Below are positions 15,941 to 24,223 of a DNA stretch of 64,000 nt, piece after piece. Under the pieces are notes generated by a model that saw only the letters and a list, made by a program, of their open reading frames with translations, was not told the origin of the DNA and ran no database searches. Every line of letters starts with the position of its first letter. The stretch's first letter is position 1. The stretch is taken from NCBI GenBank assembly GCA_039810085.1, contig JBDHWG010000001.1, positions 1 through 64,000 of the forward strand, in the 5' to 3' direction. Both the position numbers and the translations under genes were made by a program. This DNA comes from JBDHWG01 sp039810085. GTDB lineage: Bacteria; Chloroflexota; Anaerolineae; Epilineales; JAHCIE01.

Positions 15941-16417
15941 ATGGAGCAGACACCAACCCCCCGCCGTCGGCCACCGCTGGCCGCCATGAGAGCCGTCAAT
16001 CCGGTGATGAAGATCCTGCTGCGCTCGCCTCTCCACCGCCCCATGAGCAAGCGCCTGATTGTCCTGTCGTTCACCGGCCGCAAAAGCGGCAAGCCGTACA
16101 GCATCCCGGTCGGTTACGTCCAGACCGACGCGAACACACTCCTTGTTACGACGAACAGCGGGTGGTGGAAAAATCTGCGCGGCGCCAAGGTCAAGGTGCA
16201 GCTGCGCGGCAAGTCATATACGGGCGTCACCGACGTCACCACCGACCAGGAAGGGCTGCAAGGGATGTTCCGCCAGCTGCTTGCCGATGCGCCACAACTG
16301 CGCGAGATTACCGGCGTGCGCCTCGACGCCAGCGGCGAGCCAGTCCCGGAGGACGTAGCGGCGGCGCGAGGGCGCGGCTTCGTCATCGTTCGCATCAAGC
16401 TAGACAAGGCTACCTGA
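15941..16417 (+). CDS. deazaflavin (F420)-dependent nitroreductase-like protein, Ddn family
   Basis: The 158-residue protein belongs to the split-barrel Ddn/DUF385 family, whose studied members use coenzyme F420 to reduce nitroimidazoles, quinones or other small molecules. The family signature is visible: LSFTGRKSGKPYSIPVGYV, then VTTNSGWWKNLRGAKVKVQLRGKSY. It is most likely cytoplasmic, although the basic, hydrophobic N terminus could touch the membrane. The ATG has GAGG four to five bases upstream. It is monocistronic with its own promoter. Whether this organism makes F420 is not visible here; an FMN- or heme-binding variant is possible. Confidence 0.85.
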   Translation: MEQTPTPRRRPPLAAMRAVNPVMKILLRSPLHRPMSKRLIVLSFTGRKSGKPYSIPVGYVQTDANTLLVTTNSGWWKNLRGAKVKVQLRGKSYTGVTDVTTDQEGLQGMFRQLLADAPQLREITGVRLDASGEPVPEDVAAARGRGFVIVRIKLDKAT

Positions 16418-16458
16418 GACTACTTGCGCTAGAAAGGCTGCAAGTTCACGGCGGCACG

Positions 16459-16580
16459 GTGTCATTGCGAGTGCAGCGAAGCAATCCCTTGCCAACGCGA
16501 AAGACTGTCTAGTGCGCATGGCGGGTTATTGTCTCTGGCGAGAGATTGCTTCAGCGGCAAGGCCCGCCTCGCAATGACAC
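16459..16580. repeat. palindromic dispersed repeat, copy 2 (GTCATTGCGAG family)
   Basis: The element begins GTGTCATTGCGAG and ends with its exact complement CTCGCAATGACAC. Inner arms CGAAGCAATC and GAGATTGCTTC match copy 1. It lies between the convergent Ddn-like and dcd genes. Confidence 0.88.
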
Positions 16581-16611
16581 CCGTTCTCTCTCCTTATAGG
16601 ATGCGGAGGCT

Positions 16612-17184
16612 CTACAAGCGTGGCAGGACAATCCCCTCCTGCTTCATGTACTTGCCCGCCTTGTCGGCGTAGCTCGTCTCGCACACCTTGCTGGCGCGCA
16701 GGAAGAGCACCTGGCCGATGCCTTCCCCGGCGTAGATGTAGGCGGGCAGCGGCGTCGTGTTCGAAATCTCGATGGTGACCTGTCCCTCCCACTCCGGCTC
16801 TAGTGGCGTGATGTTGATGATGATGCCGCAGCGGGCGTAGGTACTCTTCCCCAGCACGATGCACAGGATGTCGCGCGGAATGCGGAAGTACTCGACGGTG
16901 CGCGCCAGGGCGAACGAGTTGGGCGGGACGATGACCGCCTCATGGTTGGCGACCGTAATCTCGTCGAAGCTCGTCGGCGCGAAGTGCTTCGGGTCCACAA
17001 TGGGCATGAACGTTGACTTGAACACCTTGAACTCGTTGGCGACGCGGAAGTCGTAGCCGTAGCTCGACAGGCCAAAGCTCACGACGCCCTGGCTGTCCAC
17101 TTGCTTGATTTGCTGCGCCACGAATGGCTCGATCATGCCGTCCTGGACAGCGCGCTCCGCAATCTCACGGTCACTCAAAATCAT
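16612..17184 (-). CDS. dcd: dCTP deaminase
   Basis: Dcd converts dCTP to dUTP, feeding dTMP synthesis. The 190-residue protein has the family core GKSTYARCGIIINITPLEPEWEGQVTIEISN, with the catalytic Ser/Arg and the glutamate in GQVTIE, and an N-terminal MILSDREI start. The chosen ATG lies ten bases after the stop of the PhnD-like gene. A start 39 bases earlier would overlap that gene and is less likely. A bifunctional dCTP deaminase/dUTPase is possible. It is the third gene of the thyX cluster, which fits its role in thymidylate supply. Confidence 0.93.
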   Translation of the reverse strand: MILSDREIAERAVQDGMIEPFVAQQIKQVDSQGVVSFGLSSYGYDFRVANEFKVFKSTFMPIVDPKHFAPTSFDEITVANHEAVIVPPNSFALARTVEYFRIPRDILCIVLGKSTYARCGIIINITPLEPEWEGQVTIEISNTTPLPAYIYAGEGIGQVLFLRASKVCETSYADKAGKYMKQEGIVLPRL

Positions 17185-17194
17185 CGGCTGGGAC

Positions 17195-18016
17195 TCACTT
17201 TCTGGAATCAGGTATCTCAGCAACTCCGCCGGAAACCCGCGTGGCGGCCGCCAGCATCAACCGGATGTCATCATAGGTTGTGTCGGTGACGGGGGCAAAT
17301 CGCTCCACAAACCCGTGCGCTAGCTCCGCCTGGGCCAGGGGATCGTCGCCCATCGCCAACAGGACGGCCCGCACCGCTGCCTTAAGCTCCGCTGGCAACT
17401 GGCGCGCGGCCACGACCGGCTGGATAGTGGACGGGCCGAGGCTCTCAACCACCCGCAGTTGCGCCTCCAACTCTGGATTGTCGCGCAGTTCAATCGCCAG
17501 CACCTGCGAGTCGATGGCCGCCGCATCGACGGCGCGGGTTGCAACGAGACGGATGGCCTGTTGATGCCAGCCAGCTTCGACCACGCGGCCGAAGAAGCGG
17601 AGTGTTTCGCCCATTTGGGCGAGCTGGTAGCGGACCACATTGTAGCCGGAGTGTGAATCGAGGTCGTTGTACGCCCAGGCACGACCGCGCAAGTCAGCGA
17701 ACGTGTGGAAAGGGCTGTCTCGATGAACAATAACATCCGAGAAGTACACCGGCTGTCTGTGGTAGCGCTCGCCCTGCAATACGGGCGCAGCCAGCAATTC
17801 GACGGGCGCTGGCTGTTGGGCGGCAAGCTCAACATAGGGAAGACCGCACAGAAAGCCAACGTCGGCCTGGCCTGCCGCAAATTGATCGAAGGATACACCG
17901 ACCTGTAGCGTAGTCGGATACCCCAGGTGTTTCCCGACATACTCCGCAATAAATTGGTAGACAGGGAACATGTTGGGGGCCAGAAAGGTCAGAAAGCGCA
18001 GGCAGCCGCTCCTCAT
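17195..18016 (-). CDS. PhnD-like substrate-binding protein without signal peptide
   Basis: The 273-residue protein resembles the periplasmic-binding fold of PhnD/phosphonate-type ABC solute receptors (FDQFAAGQADVGFLCGLPYV, then YFSDVIVHRDSPFHTFADLRGRAWAYND and SHSGYNVVRYQL). No signal peptide, lipobox or transporter subunits are present, so it is probably cytoplasmic or uses an unusual export route. The ATG at 18016 has GGAGGG six bases upstream. It sits between thyX and dcd. A ligand-sensing role in pyrimidine metabolism is only a guess; thiamine-pyrimidine-type ligands are another possibility for this fold. Confidence 0.7.
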   Translation of the reverse strand: MRSGCLRFLTFLAPNMFPVYQFIAEYVGKHLGYPTTLQVGVSFDQFAAGQADVGFLCGLPYVELAAQQPAPVELLAAPVLQGERYHRQPVYFSDVIVHRDSPFHTFADLRGRAWAYNDLDSHSGYNVVRYQLAQMGETLRFFGRVVEAGWHQQAIRLVATRAVDAAAIDSQVLAIELRDNPELEAQLRVVESLGPSTIQPVVAARQLPAELKAAVRAVLLAMGDDPLAQAELAHGFVERFAPVTDTTYDDIRLMLAAATRVSGGVAEIPDSRK

Positions 18017-18079
18017 AATGCCCTCCCAGGGAAGATGTCCCCGGTATTGTAGCCAAGGAGTGCGAGGCTGCAAACATTC

Positions 18080-18805
18080 CTAAATCATCCCCACGCTCCA
18101 GTGGGCGCGGAAGGCGGCGTGCGTCCAGGGCAGGCGCTCGGCGAACACGCCTTCCATGATTTCGGCGTAGGCGCGGATCTCGGCCTGGGCGTGGGGGCTG
18201 TTGCGCAGGTGCAGGAAATTCATCAGGCTCAGGGCGTTCACGGTCCAGATGAACGTGGTGTACTGGGCCACGGGCAGGACGATGCGCGCGTGCTCGCGGG
18301 CTACGCCAGCAGCCAGCATCTCCTCGTACAGAGCGCGGGCGTCACGGTAGAGCGTCTCGATGCGCTGGGTGAACGCCGCGTTCTGCTCGGCGTCCATGTC
18401 GGCGTAGGTGTAGTCCATCGCCTTGCCGACGCGCACGCGGAGTTGCGCAGGCACGTAGAACTCATCCTGCAACATGACATACCGTCCAGATTCTTCATTA
18501 AGTGAACTGAAGCGATGACGAAACCATTGGCGGGCTACAAAAATCGGGGCGCGGACGCGCCACTGGAACACAACCGACTCGAACGGGCTGGTGTGCCGGT
18601 CGCGCATCAGACGGTTGATGAGGCCGCGATCCCGCTCTGCCTGCTTCTCCGACTGGTCCGTCAGCGAAGCCAACTCGCGGTGCAGGCTCACGCGGGCCGA
18701 TGCCGCGATAGTCTGGTCGGTCCCCAGCATGTTCCACAGCTCGACGAAGCCGTGGTCCAAGACGGGAAAGTGCGCGAGGGGAGCAGGGGCGGCAGGCGAG
18801 ATCAT
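18080..18805 (-). CDS. thyX: FAD-dependent thymidylate synthase ThyX
   Basis: ThyX methylates dUMP to dTMP using methylene-tetrahydrofolate and FAD/NADPH. The 241-residue protein carries the diagnostic RHR-X7-S motif (RHRFSSLNEES) and the conserved late segment VLPVAQYTTFIWTVNALSLMNFL. Of several in-frame starts, the ATG at 18805 has TGGAG six bases upstream and lies about 33 bases after the predicted transcription start. The longest frame would start inside the promoter -35 box and is excluded. It leads the thyX / PhnD-like / dcd operon. Confidence 0.95.
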   Translation of the reverse strand: MISPAAPAPLAHFPVLDHGFVELWNMLGTDQTIAASARVSLHRELASLTDQSEKQAERDRGLINRLMRDRHTSPFESVVFQWRVRAPIFVARQWFRHRFSSLNEESGRYVMLQDEFYVPAQLRVRVGKAMDYTYADMDAEQNAAFTQRIETLYRDARALYEEMLAAGVAREHARIVLPVAQYTTFIWTVNALSLMNFLHLRNSPHAQAEIRAYAEIMEGVFAERLPWTHAAFRAHWSVGMI

Positions 18806-18844
18806 GACGGTCTCCATTCCGATTGGACTCACTGTGGTGGCTGA

Positions 18845-18874
18845 AGTATATCGTACTCGCTCGGGGAGGGTCAA
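18845..18874 (-). promoter_or_regulatory. thyX operon promoter
   Basis: On the minus strand -35 TTGACC (18869-18874) and -10 TATACT (18845-18850) are separated by 18 bases. The position rules out the longest possible thyX start. Confidence 0.8.
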
Positions 18875-18921
18875 AGATGACGAATGGCGTACGTCAGATT
18901 CGCCGGGGCCGTTGACGGGGT

Positions 18922-18927
18922 TATAAT
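18922..18927 (+). promoter_or_regulatory. probable -10 element for the phosphohexomutase transcript
   Basis: A perfect TATAAT lies about 200 bases before the phosphohexomutase ATG. The -35 at 17-base spacing (TTCGCC) is poor, so this promoter is tentative and would create a leader of about 190 bases. Confidence 0.5.
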
Positions 18928-19033
18928 TCCAGGCTGTCCCCCGTCGTCGTATCCCGCTCGAACACGCGCGACACAGCGACGCGAGCTAGACATGGTATCT
19001 ATCTTGCTTTAATGACCTTGCTGTCAATTGCGA

Positions 19034-19092
19034 AGGGGCTTTCCAGGCGTTGCATAAGCACGCTCGTGCGCCTACGCAGGCCGTAAGCCCCT
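19034..19092 (+). promoter_or_regulatory. structured 5' leader element before the phosphohexomutase
   Basis: AGGGGCTT (19034-19041) pairs perfectly with AAGCCCCT (19085-19092) and encloses a 43-base interior that contains the small hairpin GCACG-CT-CGTGC. It ends 34 bases before the ATG. No known riboswitch class is recognised. It could be an attenuator, or a terminator-like remnant without T-run. Confidence 0.5.
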
Positions 19093-19126
19093 CATCGTGT
19101 TCTTCCGCCATCACAGAGGTTTGTTC

Positions 19127-20611
19127 ATGATATCCGCATCGGACCAAGCCGCCACCACGGCCACCAGTATTCACTTTGGCACCGACGGCTGGCGCGCTGT
19201 CATCAGTGACGAGTTCACCTTTGCCAACGTGCGTTCTGTCGCCCAGGCCATCGCCCAGTGGGTGCTGGCGCAGACGCCGCCCAACGGCGCTCACAGCGTT
19301 GTCGTCGGCTTCGACACGCGCTTCCTCTCCGACCGCTACGCCATCGAAGTCACGCGCGTCCTGGCCGGCAACGGCATCCAGGTCTACCTCACCAGCGGCA
19401 ACTGCCCGACACCCGCCCTCTCCTGGGCCGTGCCCAGCCTCAAGGCCACAGCGGGCGTCATGATTACCGCCAGCCACAACCCACCACGTTACAACGGCAT
19501 CAAAGTGAAGGCCAGCCACGGCGGCTCCGCCATGCCCACCGACACGGCCCAGATCGAAACATACCTGCAAGAGAACCTGGCCGCAGGCCGCGCCCCCGCC
19601 TACACCAAGTACGATGCGCCCGGCCACGACCGGGGCGACTCGCCCCAGCACCCCCTTATCAGCCGCTACAACACCCTGCCCGGCTACCTGGCGCACTTGA
19701 AAACCCTGGTGGACTTCGACGCCATCGCCGCCCTCAACCCGCGCGTCGTCGCCGACCCAATGTACGGCGCGGGCCGCGGCTATCTGCGGGCTATGCTCGG
19801 GGCGTGTGGCGTCGAAGTGCATGAGATCCGTCACGAGCTCAACCCCGGCTTCGGCGGCGTCCACCCGGAGCCGATCCCGCGCAACCTGCGCGCCCTGGTC
19901 CACGCTGTGACCGAGGGCGAGTTCGACGCCGGGCTGGCGACGGACGGCGACGCGGACCGTGTCGGCGCGGTGGACGACACCGGGCGCTTCGTCAGCCCGC
20001 ACATGATCTTCGCTCTGGTCCTGCGCCACCTGGCCGAACGCGGCCGGCGCGGCGACGTGGTCAAGACCGTCTCGACGACACTGCTGGTGGACCGCCTGGC
20101 CCGCCACTACGGCCTGACGCTGCACGAGACGCCAGTCGGCTTCAACCACATTGCCGACCACATCTTGAAGGGGGACGTGTTGATTGGGGGCGAGGAGAGC
20201 GGCAGCCTGACCATCCAGGGCCATGTGCCGGAGGGCGACGGCCTGCTCATGGGCCTGCTGCTGCTGGAGGTCATGGCGCAGCAGGGGCAGCGCAAGCTCA
20301 GCCGCGTCATCGACGACCTGCTCGCCGACCTAGGCCCGGTCTACTACGACCGCCACGACCTGCGCGTGCCGCCGTTCTCTAAGAAGGAGATGGTCAAGCG
20401 GCTGACTGACAATGCGCCGGCGACGCTCGCGGATGTGCCGGTGGCGCGGGTCAACAGTATGGATGGGGTGAAATACCTGCTACAGGATGACGCCTGGCTG
20501 CTCATCCGGCCGTCAGGGACGGAGCCGGTGCTGCGCATCTACGCTGAGGGCCGCAGCCCGGAGCAGGTGCAGGCGCTATTGGAAGCGGGCCAGACACTTG
20601 CCGGGGTCTAG
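19127..20611 (+). CDS. phosphohexomutase (phosphoglucomutase/phosphomannomutase family)
   Basis: The enzyme moves phosphate between C1 and C6 of a hexose, supplying sugar-1-phosphates for nucleotide sugars. The 494-residue protein has the four-domain layout: an FGTDGWRAVI start, the phosphoserine loop MITASHNPPRYNG near residue 115, the metal loop DGDADRVG near 270, the sugar loop GGEESGSL near 355 and the C-terminal phosphate loop RPSGTEPVLRIY. The ATG at 19127 has AGAGG upstream; a GTG 30 bases earlier has no site. Sugar specificity cannot be read. It lies next to, but convergent with, the glycosyltransferase cluster it may feed. Confidence 0.93.
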   Translation: MISASDQAATTATSIHFGTDGWRAVISDEFTFANVRSVAQAIAQWVLAQTPPNGAHSVVVGFDTRFLSDRYAIEVTRVLAGNGIQVYLTSGNCPTPALSWAVPSLKATAGVMITASHNPPRYNGIKVKASHGGSAMPTDTAQIETYLQENLAAGRAPAYTKYDAPGHDRGDSPQHPLISRYNTLPGYLAHLKTLVDFDAIAALNPRVVADPMYGAGRGYLRAMLGACGVEVHEIRHELNPGFGGVHPEPIPRNLRALVHAVTEGEFDAGLATDGDADRVGAVDDTGRFVSPHMIFALVLRHLAERGRRGDVVKTVSTTLLVDRLARHYGLTLHETPVGFNHIADHILKGDVLIGGEESGSLTIQGHVPEGDGLLMGLLLLEVMAQQGQRKLSRVIDDLLADLGPVYYDRHDLRVPPFSKKEMVKRLTDNAPATLADVPVARVNSMDGVKYLLQDDAWLLIRPSGTEPVLRIYAEGRSPEQVQALLEAGQTLAGV

Positions 20612-20755
20612 CCTATCCGGCCGACGGGCGGCGTAGCTTATCGGGTTTCGAACCTTAAGCACTTTGCACCCCGCATCGCCCGGAAGTATCGTCCAGGGCT
20701 GCCAGCCGCATACACAGGGGATACAAAAGGGATACAGTCCCTCAGAGCAAGACAA

Positions 20756-20779
20756 AGGGCGAGCCTTACGGCCCGCCCT
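20756..20779. terminator. stem-loop between convergent genes
   Basis: AGGGC..GCC / GGC..GCCCT forms an interrupted stem in the 230-base gap between the phosphohexomutase and the GT4 gene. It has no T-run and may serve both directions. The rest of the gap shows nothing else that I can support. Confidence 0.45.
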
Positions 20780-20844
20780 CGCTATTGTCCACGTACTGTG
20801 TTATACCGAAGCTGAACTTGCAGCTTTTCCAGCCGCGTTTGGTA

Positions 20845-22014
20845 TTACGCCGAGCGGTACTGCCGCGCCGGCTCCGGCCGCGCCAGATGGCGCAGCAGGT
20901 CGGCGGTGCGTCGGACGGTGAGCTGTAGATCGAACATCCGCTCGACGCGCTGTCTCCCTGCGCGGCCCATCGCCGCCATGCGCTCCGGCGTCGTCAGCAT
21001 CTCAAGCGAGCGCCACGCCACCGACTCCCAATCCTCCGGAAAGACAATCAGCCCCGTCGCCTCGTTCTCGACGACCTCGCGCACACCACCCGCAATCATC
21101 GCCACCGTCGGCAGGCCGCAAGCCATGCCTTCGAGCAGCACGAGGGGCATCCCCTCGGTACGCGACGTTTGTACCAGGATGTCCAGCGCCGGATAGACCT
21201 CTTCCGGCTTCTGCGCTAGGCCAACCAGGTGAAACACATCCTCCAGCCTGAAGTCGTGGACCATGTTCCGCAGGTGCTCCCGCATCCCGCCCTGTCCGAC
21301 CATCGCAAAGTGAACGTCGGGCCGCTCGCGGTGGATAATCTGGGCGGCGCGGACGAAGTGGTCCGGCCCCTTCTCGTGCTCTAGACGGCCGACAAAGCCT
21401 AGCAGCGGCGCGTCCAGCGGGATGTTGTGCGCCAGCCGCCAACCTGTGCCATCACCCCCTGGCTGGAAGCGCTCCAGGTCCACGCCGTTGGAAATGCAGT
21501 AGACCTTGTCGGGCGGAACGCCCATCGCCAGGGCCTGGGTGTACGTCTCCTGGCACACGGTAATCATGGTCGAGCCGACAGCACGCCAGATGCCGTACTC
21601 CTGGGTCGTCACGTTCATGCTATGCAGCGTGACAAGCACCGGAATGTCCAGCAGATTCCCGGCCAGGCCCGCCAGGACGTGGGCCTTCGGCATGTGCGCG
21701 TGCATCACGTCGATGTTGTGGAGGCGCGCTACCTCCATCGTGAGCTGGATGGAGCGCCAACGCGGGTCATCCTCCATCGTCGTCACGTAGACCGTGCAGC
21801 CAATCTGGCGCAGAATCGCCGTAAACGGACTTTCGTACGGAACGATGCACGTTACCTCGAACTGGTCGGCGGGAAAACGCTGAATCATGTTACGGACGTA
21901 CATCTCCATCCCGCCGACTGTCGCATTGCCCACGATCTCGAGCACCCGTATCGGACTGTCGTCGCTCGCTCCGTTACGCAGCCGAAGCTGCCGCTTACGA
22001 GCTTCCATAGTCAT
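20845..22014 (-). CDS. GT4-family glycosyltransferase
   Basis: This 389-residue GT-B enzyme transfers a sugar from a nucleotide or lipid donor onto an acceptor glycan. The N-terminal acceptor domain shows NATVGGMEMYVRNM, and the C-terminal donor domain has GFVGRLEHEKGPDHFV plus the E-X7-E-type motif EGMPLVLLEGMACGLPTV. No membrane segments are obvious. The start ATG has AGGAG four bases upstream; a second ATG two codons later is at the better distance. It is the last gene of a minus-strand glycan cluster that starts at the mutase (28956). Confidence 0.9.
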   Translation of the reverse strand: MTMEARKRQLRLRNGASDDSPIRVLEIVGNATVGGMEMYVRNMIQRFPADQFEVTCIVPYESPFTAILRQIGCTVYVTTMEDDPRWRSIQLTMEVARLHNIDVMHAHMPKAHVLAGLAGNLLDIPVLVTLHSMNVTTQEYGIWRAVGSTMITVCQETYTQALAMGVPPDKVYCISNGVDLERFQPGGDGTGWRLAHNIPLDAPLLGFVGRLEHEKGPDHFVRAAQIIHRERPDVHFAMVGQGGMREHLRNMVHDFRLEDVFHLVGLAQKPEEVYPALDILVQTSRTEGMPLVLLEGMACGLPTVAMIAGGVREVVENEATGLIVFPEDWESVAWRSLEMLTTPERMAAMGRAGRQRVERMFDLQLTVRRTADLLRHLARPEPARQYRSA

Positions 22015-22048
22015 TCATCTCCTGCGGAGAAGCCGTCGCTCCCCGCTA

Positions 22049-22894
22049 TTAGTCTGCCGTTGCCGACGCGCCCACCTCTGGACGCGGCTTCGACAGTCCA
22101 AGCCAAGCTGCGGCTGTTCCCCCCATGATTCGTTCCCGGCCCGCTGCGTCAACGTTCAGGTCGTCGAGCAGGCGATACACCTCGTCCACCATCTCGCGGA
22201 TGTGCGGACCCGAGCACGGGAAGAATCGGTCGCTGCCGAATTGAATGCTGCGCGCGCCGATCACGTCAAGCGCCTTGCGCAGCACCTCATGGCGGTAAAT
22301 GGGCGGCGGTCCGAAGGAGATGTCAAAGCGAAACTGCGACTCATCGGGGTCGACACCATTGATGAGGTCGATGACCCCGACGGCGATGGCCTCGTCACAC
22401 CAGGGCCAACCCAGGTGCGCCAGCGTGACCCGCAGGCCCGGATGTTCCCGCACCGCTTCGTAGAAAGTCGGGCGGCAGAAACGCCCGGCCCGACCGTTGA
22501 TGAATATGCCGCTGTGGAACAAGACCGGCAGGTGGAGCTGGTTGGCGCGCTCGAACAGCCGGTGGGCGACATCGTCGTAGGGATACCACCCATCCGGCAC
22601 GAGCTTTAAGCCGCGTAGCCCCCACCGGGTCACGGCCTCTTCCAAGTCATCCGGCGCAGAGGGATGCAGGGGATTGACGACTGCGAAGCCGATCAGGCGA
22701 TCAGCGTGGCCCTGGACCAGGCGGCCGAGGTGTTCGTTCCCCGCCCGCAGCGAGTCGCGGTCATCCAAACGATAGGGGTCGGTCAGGAATGGCGCGAGGA
22801 GGACAGCGATGTCCACCTTCGCCTCGTCCAACGATTGCAGCACATCGTCGGTACGCTCCCGGCCCGAAAGGTGTAGGTGTGCATCAATGAGCAT
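22049..22894 (-). CDS. amidohydrolase-family metal-dependent hydrolase
   Basis: The 281-residue protein is a TIM-barrel hydrolase of the amidohydrolase_2 type (decarboxylase/lactonase-like). Metal ligands fit the pattern DAHLHL at the N terminus, LFHSGI in the middle, TLAHLGWPW later and FGSDRFFP near residue 230. The substrate is unknown. It lies between two glycosyltransferase genes with gaps of 34 and 90 bases, so it is likely co-transcribed with glycan synthesis genes. A sugar-lactone or deacylation step on the polymer is an inference. The ATG has no strong ribosome site. Confidence 0.85.
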   Translation of the reverse strand: MLIDAHLHLSGRERTDDVLQSLDEAKVDIAVLLAPFLTDPYRLDDRDSLRAGNEHLGRLVQGHADRLIGFAVVNPLHPSAPDDLEEAVTRWGLRGLKLVPDGWYPYDDVAHRLFERANQLHLPVLFHSGIFINGRAGRFCRPTFYEAVREHPGLRVTLAHLGWPWCDEAIAVGVIDLINGVDPDESQFRFDISFGPPPIYRHEVLRKALDVIGARSIQFGSDRFFPCSGPHIREMVDEVYRLLDDLNVDAAGRERIMGGTAAAWLGLSKPRPEVGASATAD

Positions 22895-22984
22895 AGTTTC
22901 GCTTCTAGCCGCCGTCGGCCTCGCAGCCTTCCAGCGGCCTCCTCCTGGATTTTTTCCTATGCAAGTCTTGTGCCAGTCCGTCCG

Positions 22985-24181
22985 TTATGACACCTGCGCC
23001 GGTTCCTCAGCCGCACGCTTGTCGAACGCTTCCTCGATCAAGCGGCGCATCTCGTCGGCGATGTAGTCCCAGGTGTTCTCGTTCACGATCTGCTCGTATC
23101 GCGCCAGCCGCGCGGCGCGCTCGTCCGACGTCTCGGCCATGGCGTGCTCGACAGCCTGGACAACATCCGCCGCGTCGTTGGCAATGTACACCACGTCGCC
23201 CCAGTTGGTGACGACATCGTGCACCGGCGTGCTGACGATAGGCTTCTCAGCCGCCATGTACTCCAGCGTCTTCGTCGGGCTGATGTAGCGCGTTGCCTCG
23301 TTCATGGCGAACGGCATCAGGCACACGTCGAAGCCCTTGAGGAAGTTGGGCAGCCGCCCATACGGCTTCTGGCCGGGGTAGTAGATGTTCGGCACAATTG
23401 GCAGGTCCTTCGGGTCGATTTTCACCACCGGCCCGACCATGACGATGGACCAGTCCGGGCGCTGCTCGGCCACCTGCCGCAGCAGGTTCAGGTCGGCGCG
23501 CTCGTCAATCACGCCGTAGTAGCCCAGCACCGGGTGCGATAGCTCGGCGATTTCCGGCGCAACCTCGGTCTCCGGCTTGAGCGCCTGGGCAAAGTGCGAT
23601 GGGTCCACGCCGCTGCAGAACAGGTGCAGGTTGTCGTGCTGACCCTGGCGCGCCTCGTAGATGCTACGCCCGCCGGTGAAGACGACGTCGGCGTGCTTCA
23701 ACACGTGCTTCTCGCGCTCAGCGAGGTCGGGCGGGGCGCCCTTGAAGTTCGCCAGCTGGTCCATCACGTCGTAAACAACGACGTCGTGGGGCAGGCTCTC
23801 CAGGGCGTAGTCGGGCATCGGCGTGTAGAACCACAGGATGACCGGGCGGGTGAGAACGTCCTCGCCGTCCTCGACCTGTAGCCAGCCGTGACTCATCATC
23901 GCGCCCCGCGCCAGGTCCATGTAGGCGTCGCGCCAGTTTTCGAGCACGTCGGCGCGGTTGGGGAAGCGCGCCTGGTACGCGGTCACGTTGTTATCGTCGG
24001 CGACGACGCGCAGCTGCGGCTCGCCCTCGTCCGTTGGACTGACCTGTGGCTCGTTGATATAAATCACCGGATAGTGCTGCGCCAGGCGCGAGAGGATGTG
24101 CTGCGGCCGCTGCCACACGAAGTCCCAGCCGAGGTGGGCGAGGACGATGATACCCGGCGTCTGCTTGCTAATTGACAACAT
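22985..24181 (-). CDS. GT-B glycosyltransferase (GT1/GT4-like)
   Basis: The 398-residue protein resembles the GT-B enzymes often annotated as glycosyltransferase family 1. It opens with VLAHLGWDFVWQRPQHILSRLA, a signature of this subgroup, followed by a donor domain with LGYYGVIDERADLNLL and a C-terminal segment SPTKTLEYMAAEKPIVSTPV. GGAG lies seven bases before the ATG. It probably adds one sugar to a surface glycan in the cytoplasm. It is 42 bases downstream of the two-domain transferase. Confidence 0.88.
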   Translation of the reverse strand: MLSISKQTPGIIVLAHLGWDFVWQRPQHILSRLAQHYPVIYINEPQVSPTDEGEPQLRVVADDNNVTAYQARFPNRADVLENWRDAYMDLARGAMMSHGWLQVEDGEDVLTRPVILWFYTPMPDYALESLPHDVVVYDVMDQLANFKGAPPDLAEREKHVLKHADVVFTGGRSIYEARQGQHDNLHLFCSGVDPSHFAQALKPETEVAPEIAELSHPVLGYYGVIDERADLNLLRQVAEQRPDWSIVMVGPVVKIDPKDLPIVPNIYYPGQKPYGRLPNFLKGFDVCLMPFAMNEATRYISPTKTLEYMAAEKPIVSTPVHDVVTNWGDVVYIANDAADVVQAVEHAMAETSDERAARLARYEQIVNENTWDYIADEMRRLIEEAFDKRAAEEPAQVS

Positions 24182-24223
24182 AGGAATACTCCATTCTTGT
24201 GATAGGCGCTTTGGCCTGCCTCG

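Noticed and set aside
18986..20224. Minus-strand reading frame of about 412 codons antisense to the phosphohexomutase
   Set aside because: It is a shadow of a well-supported gene and shows no family motif.
20643..20654. GGGTTTCGAACC resembles a tRNA T-arm
   Set aside because: The flanking bases cannot form an acceptor stem, D-arm or anticodon arm in either orientation.
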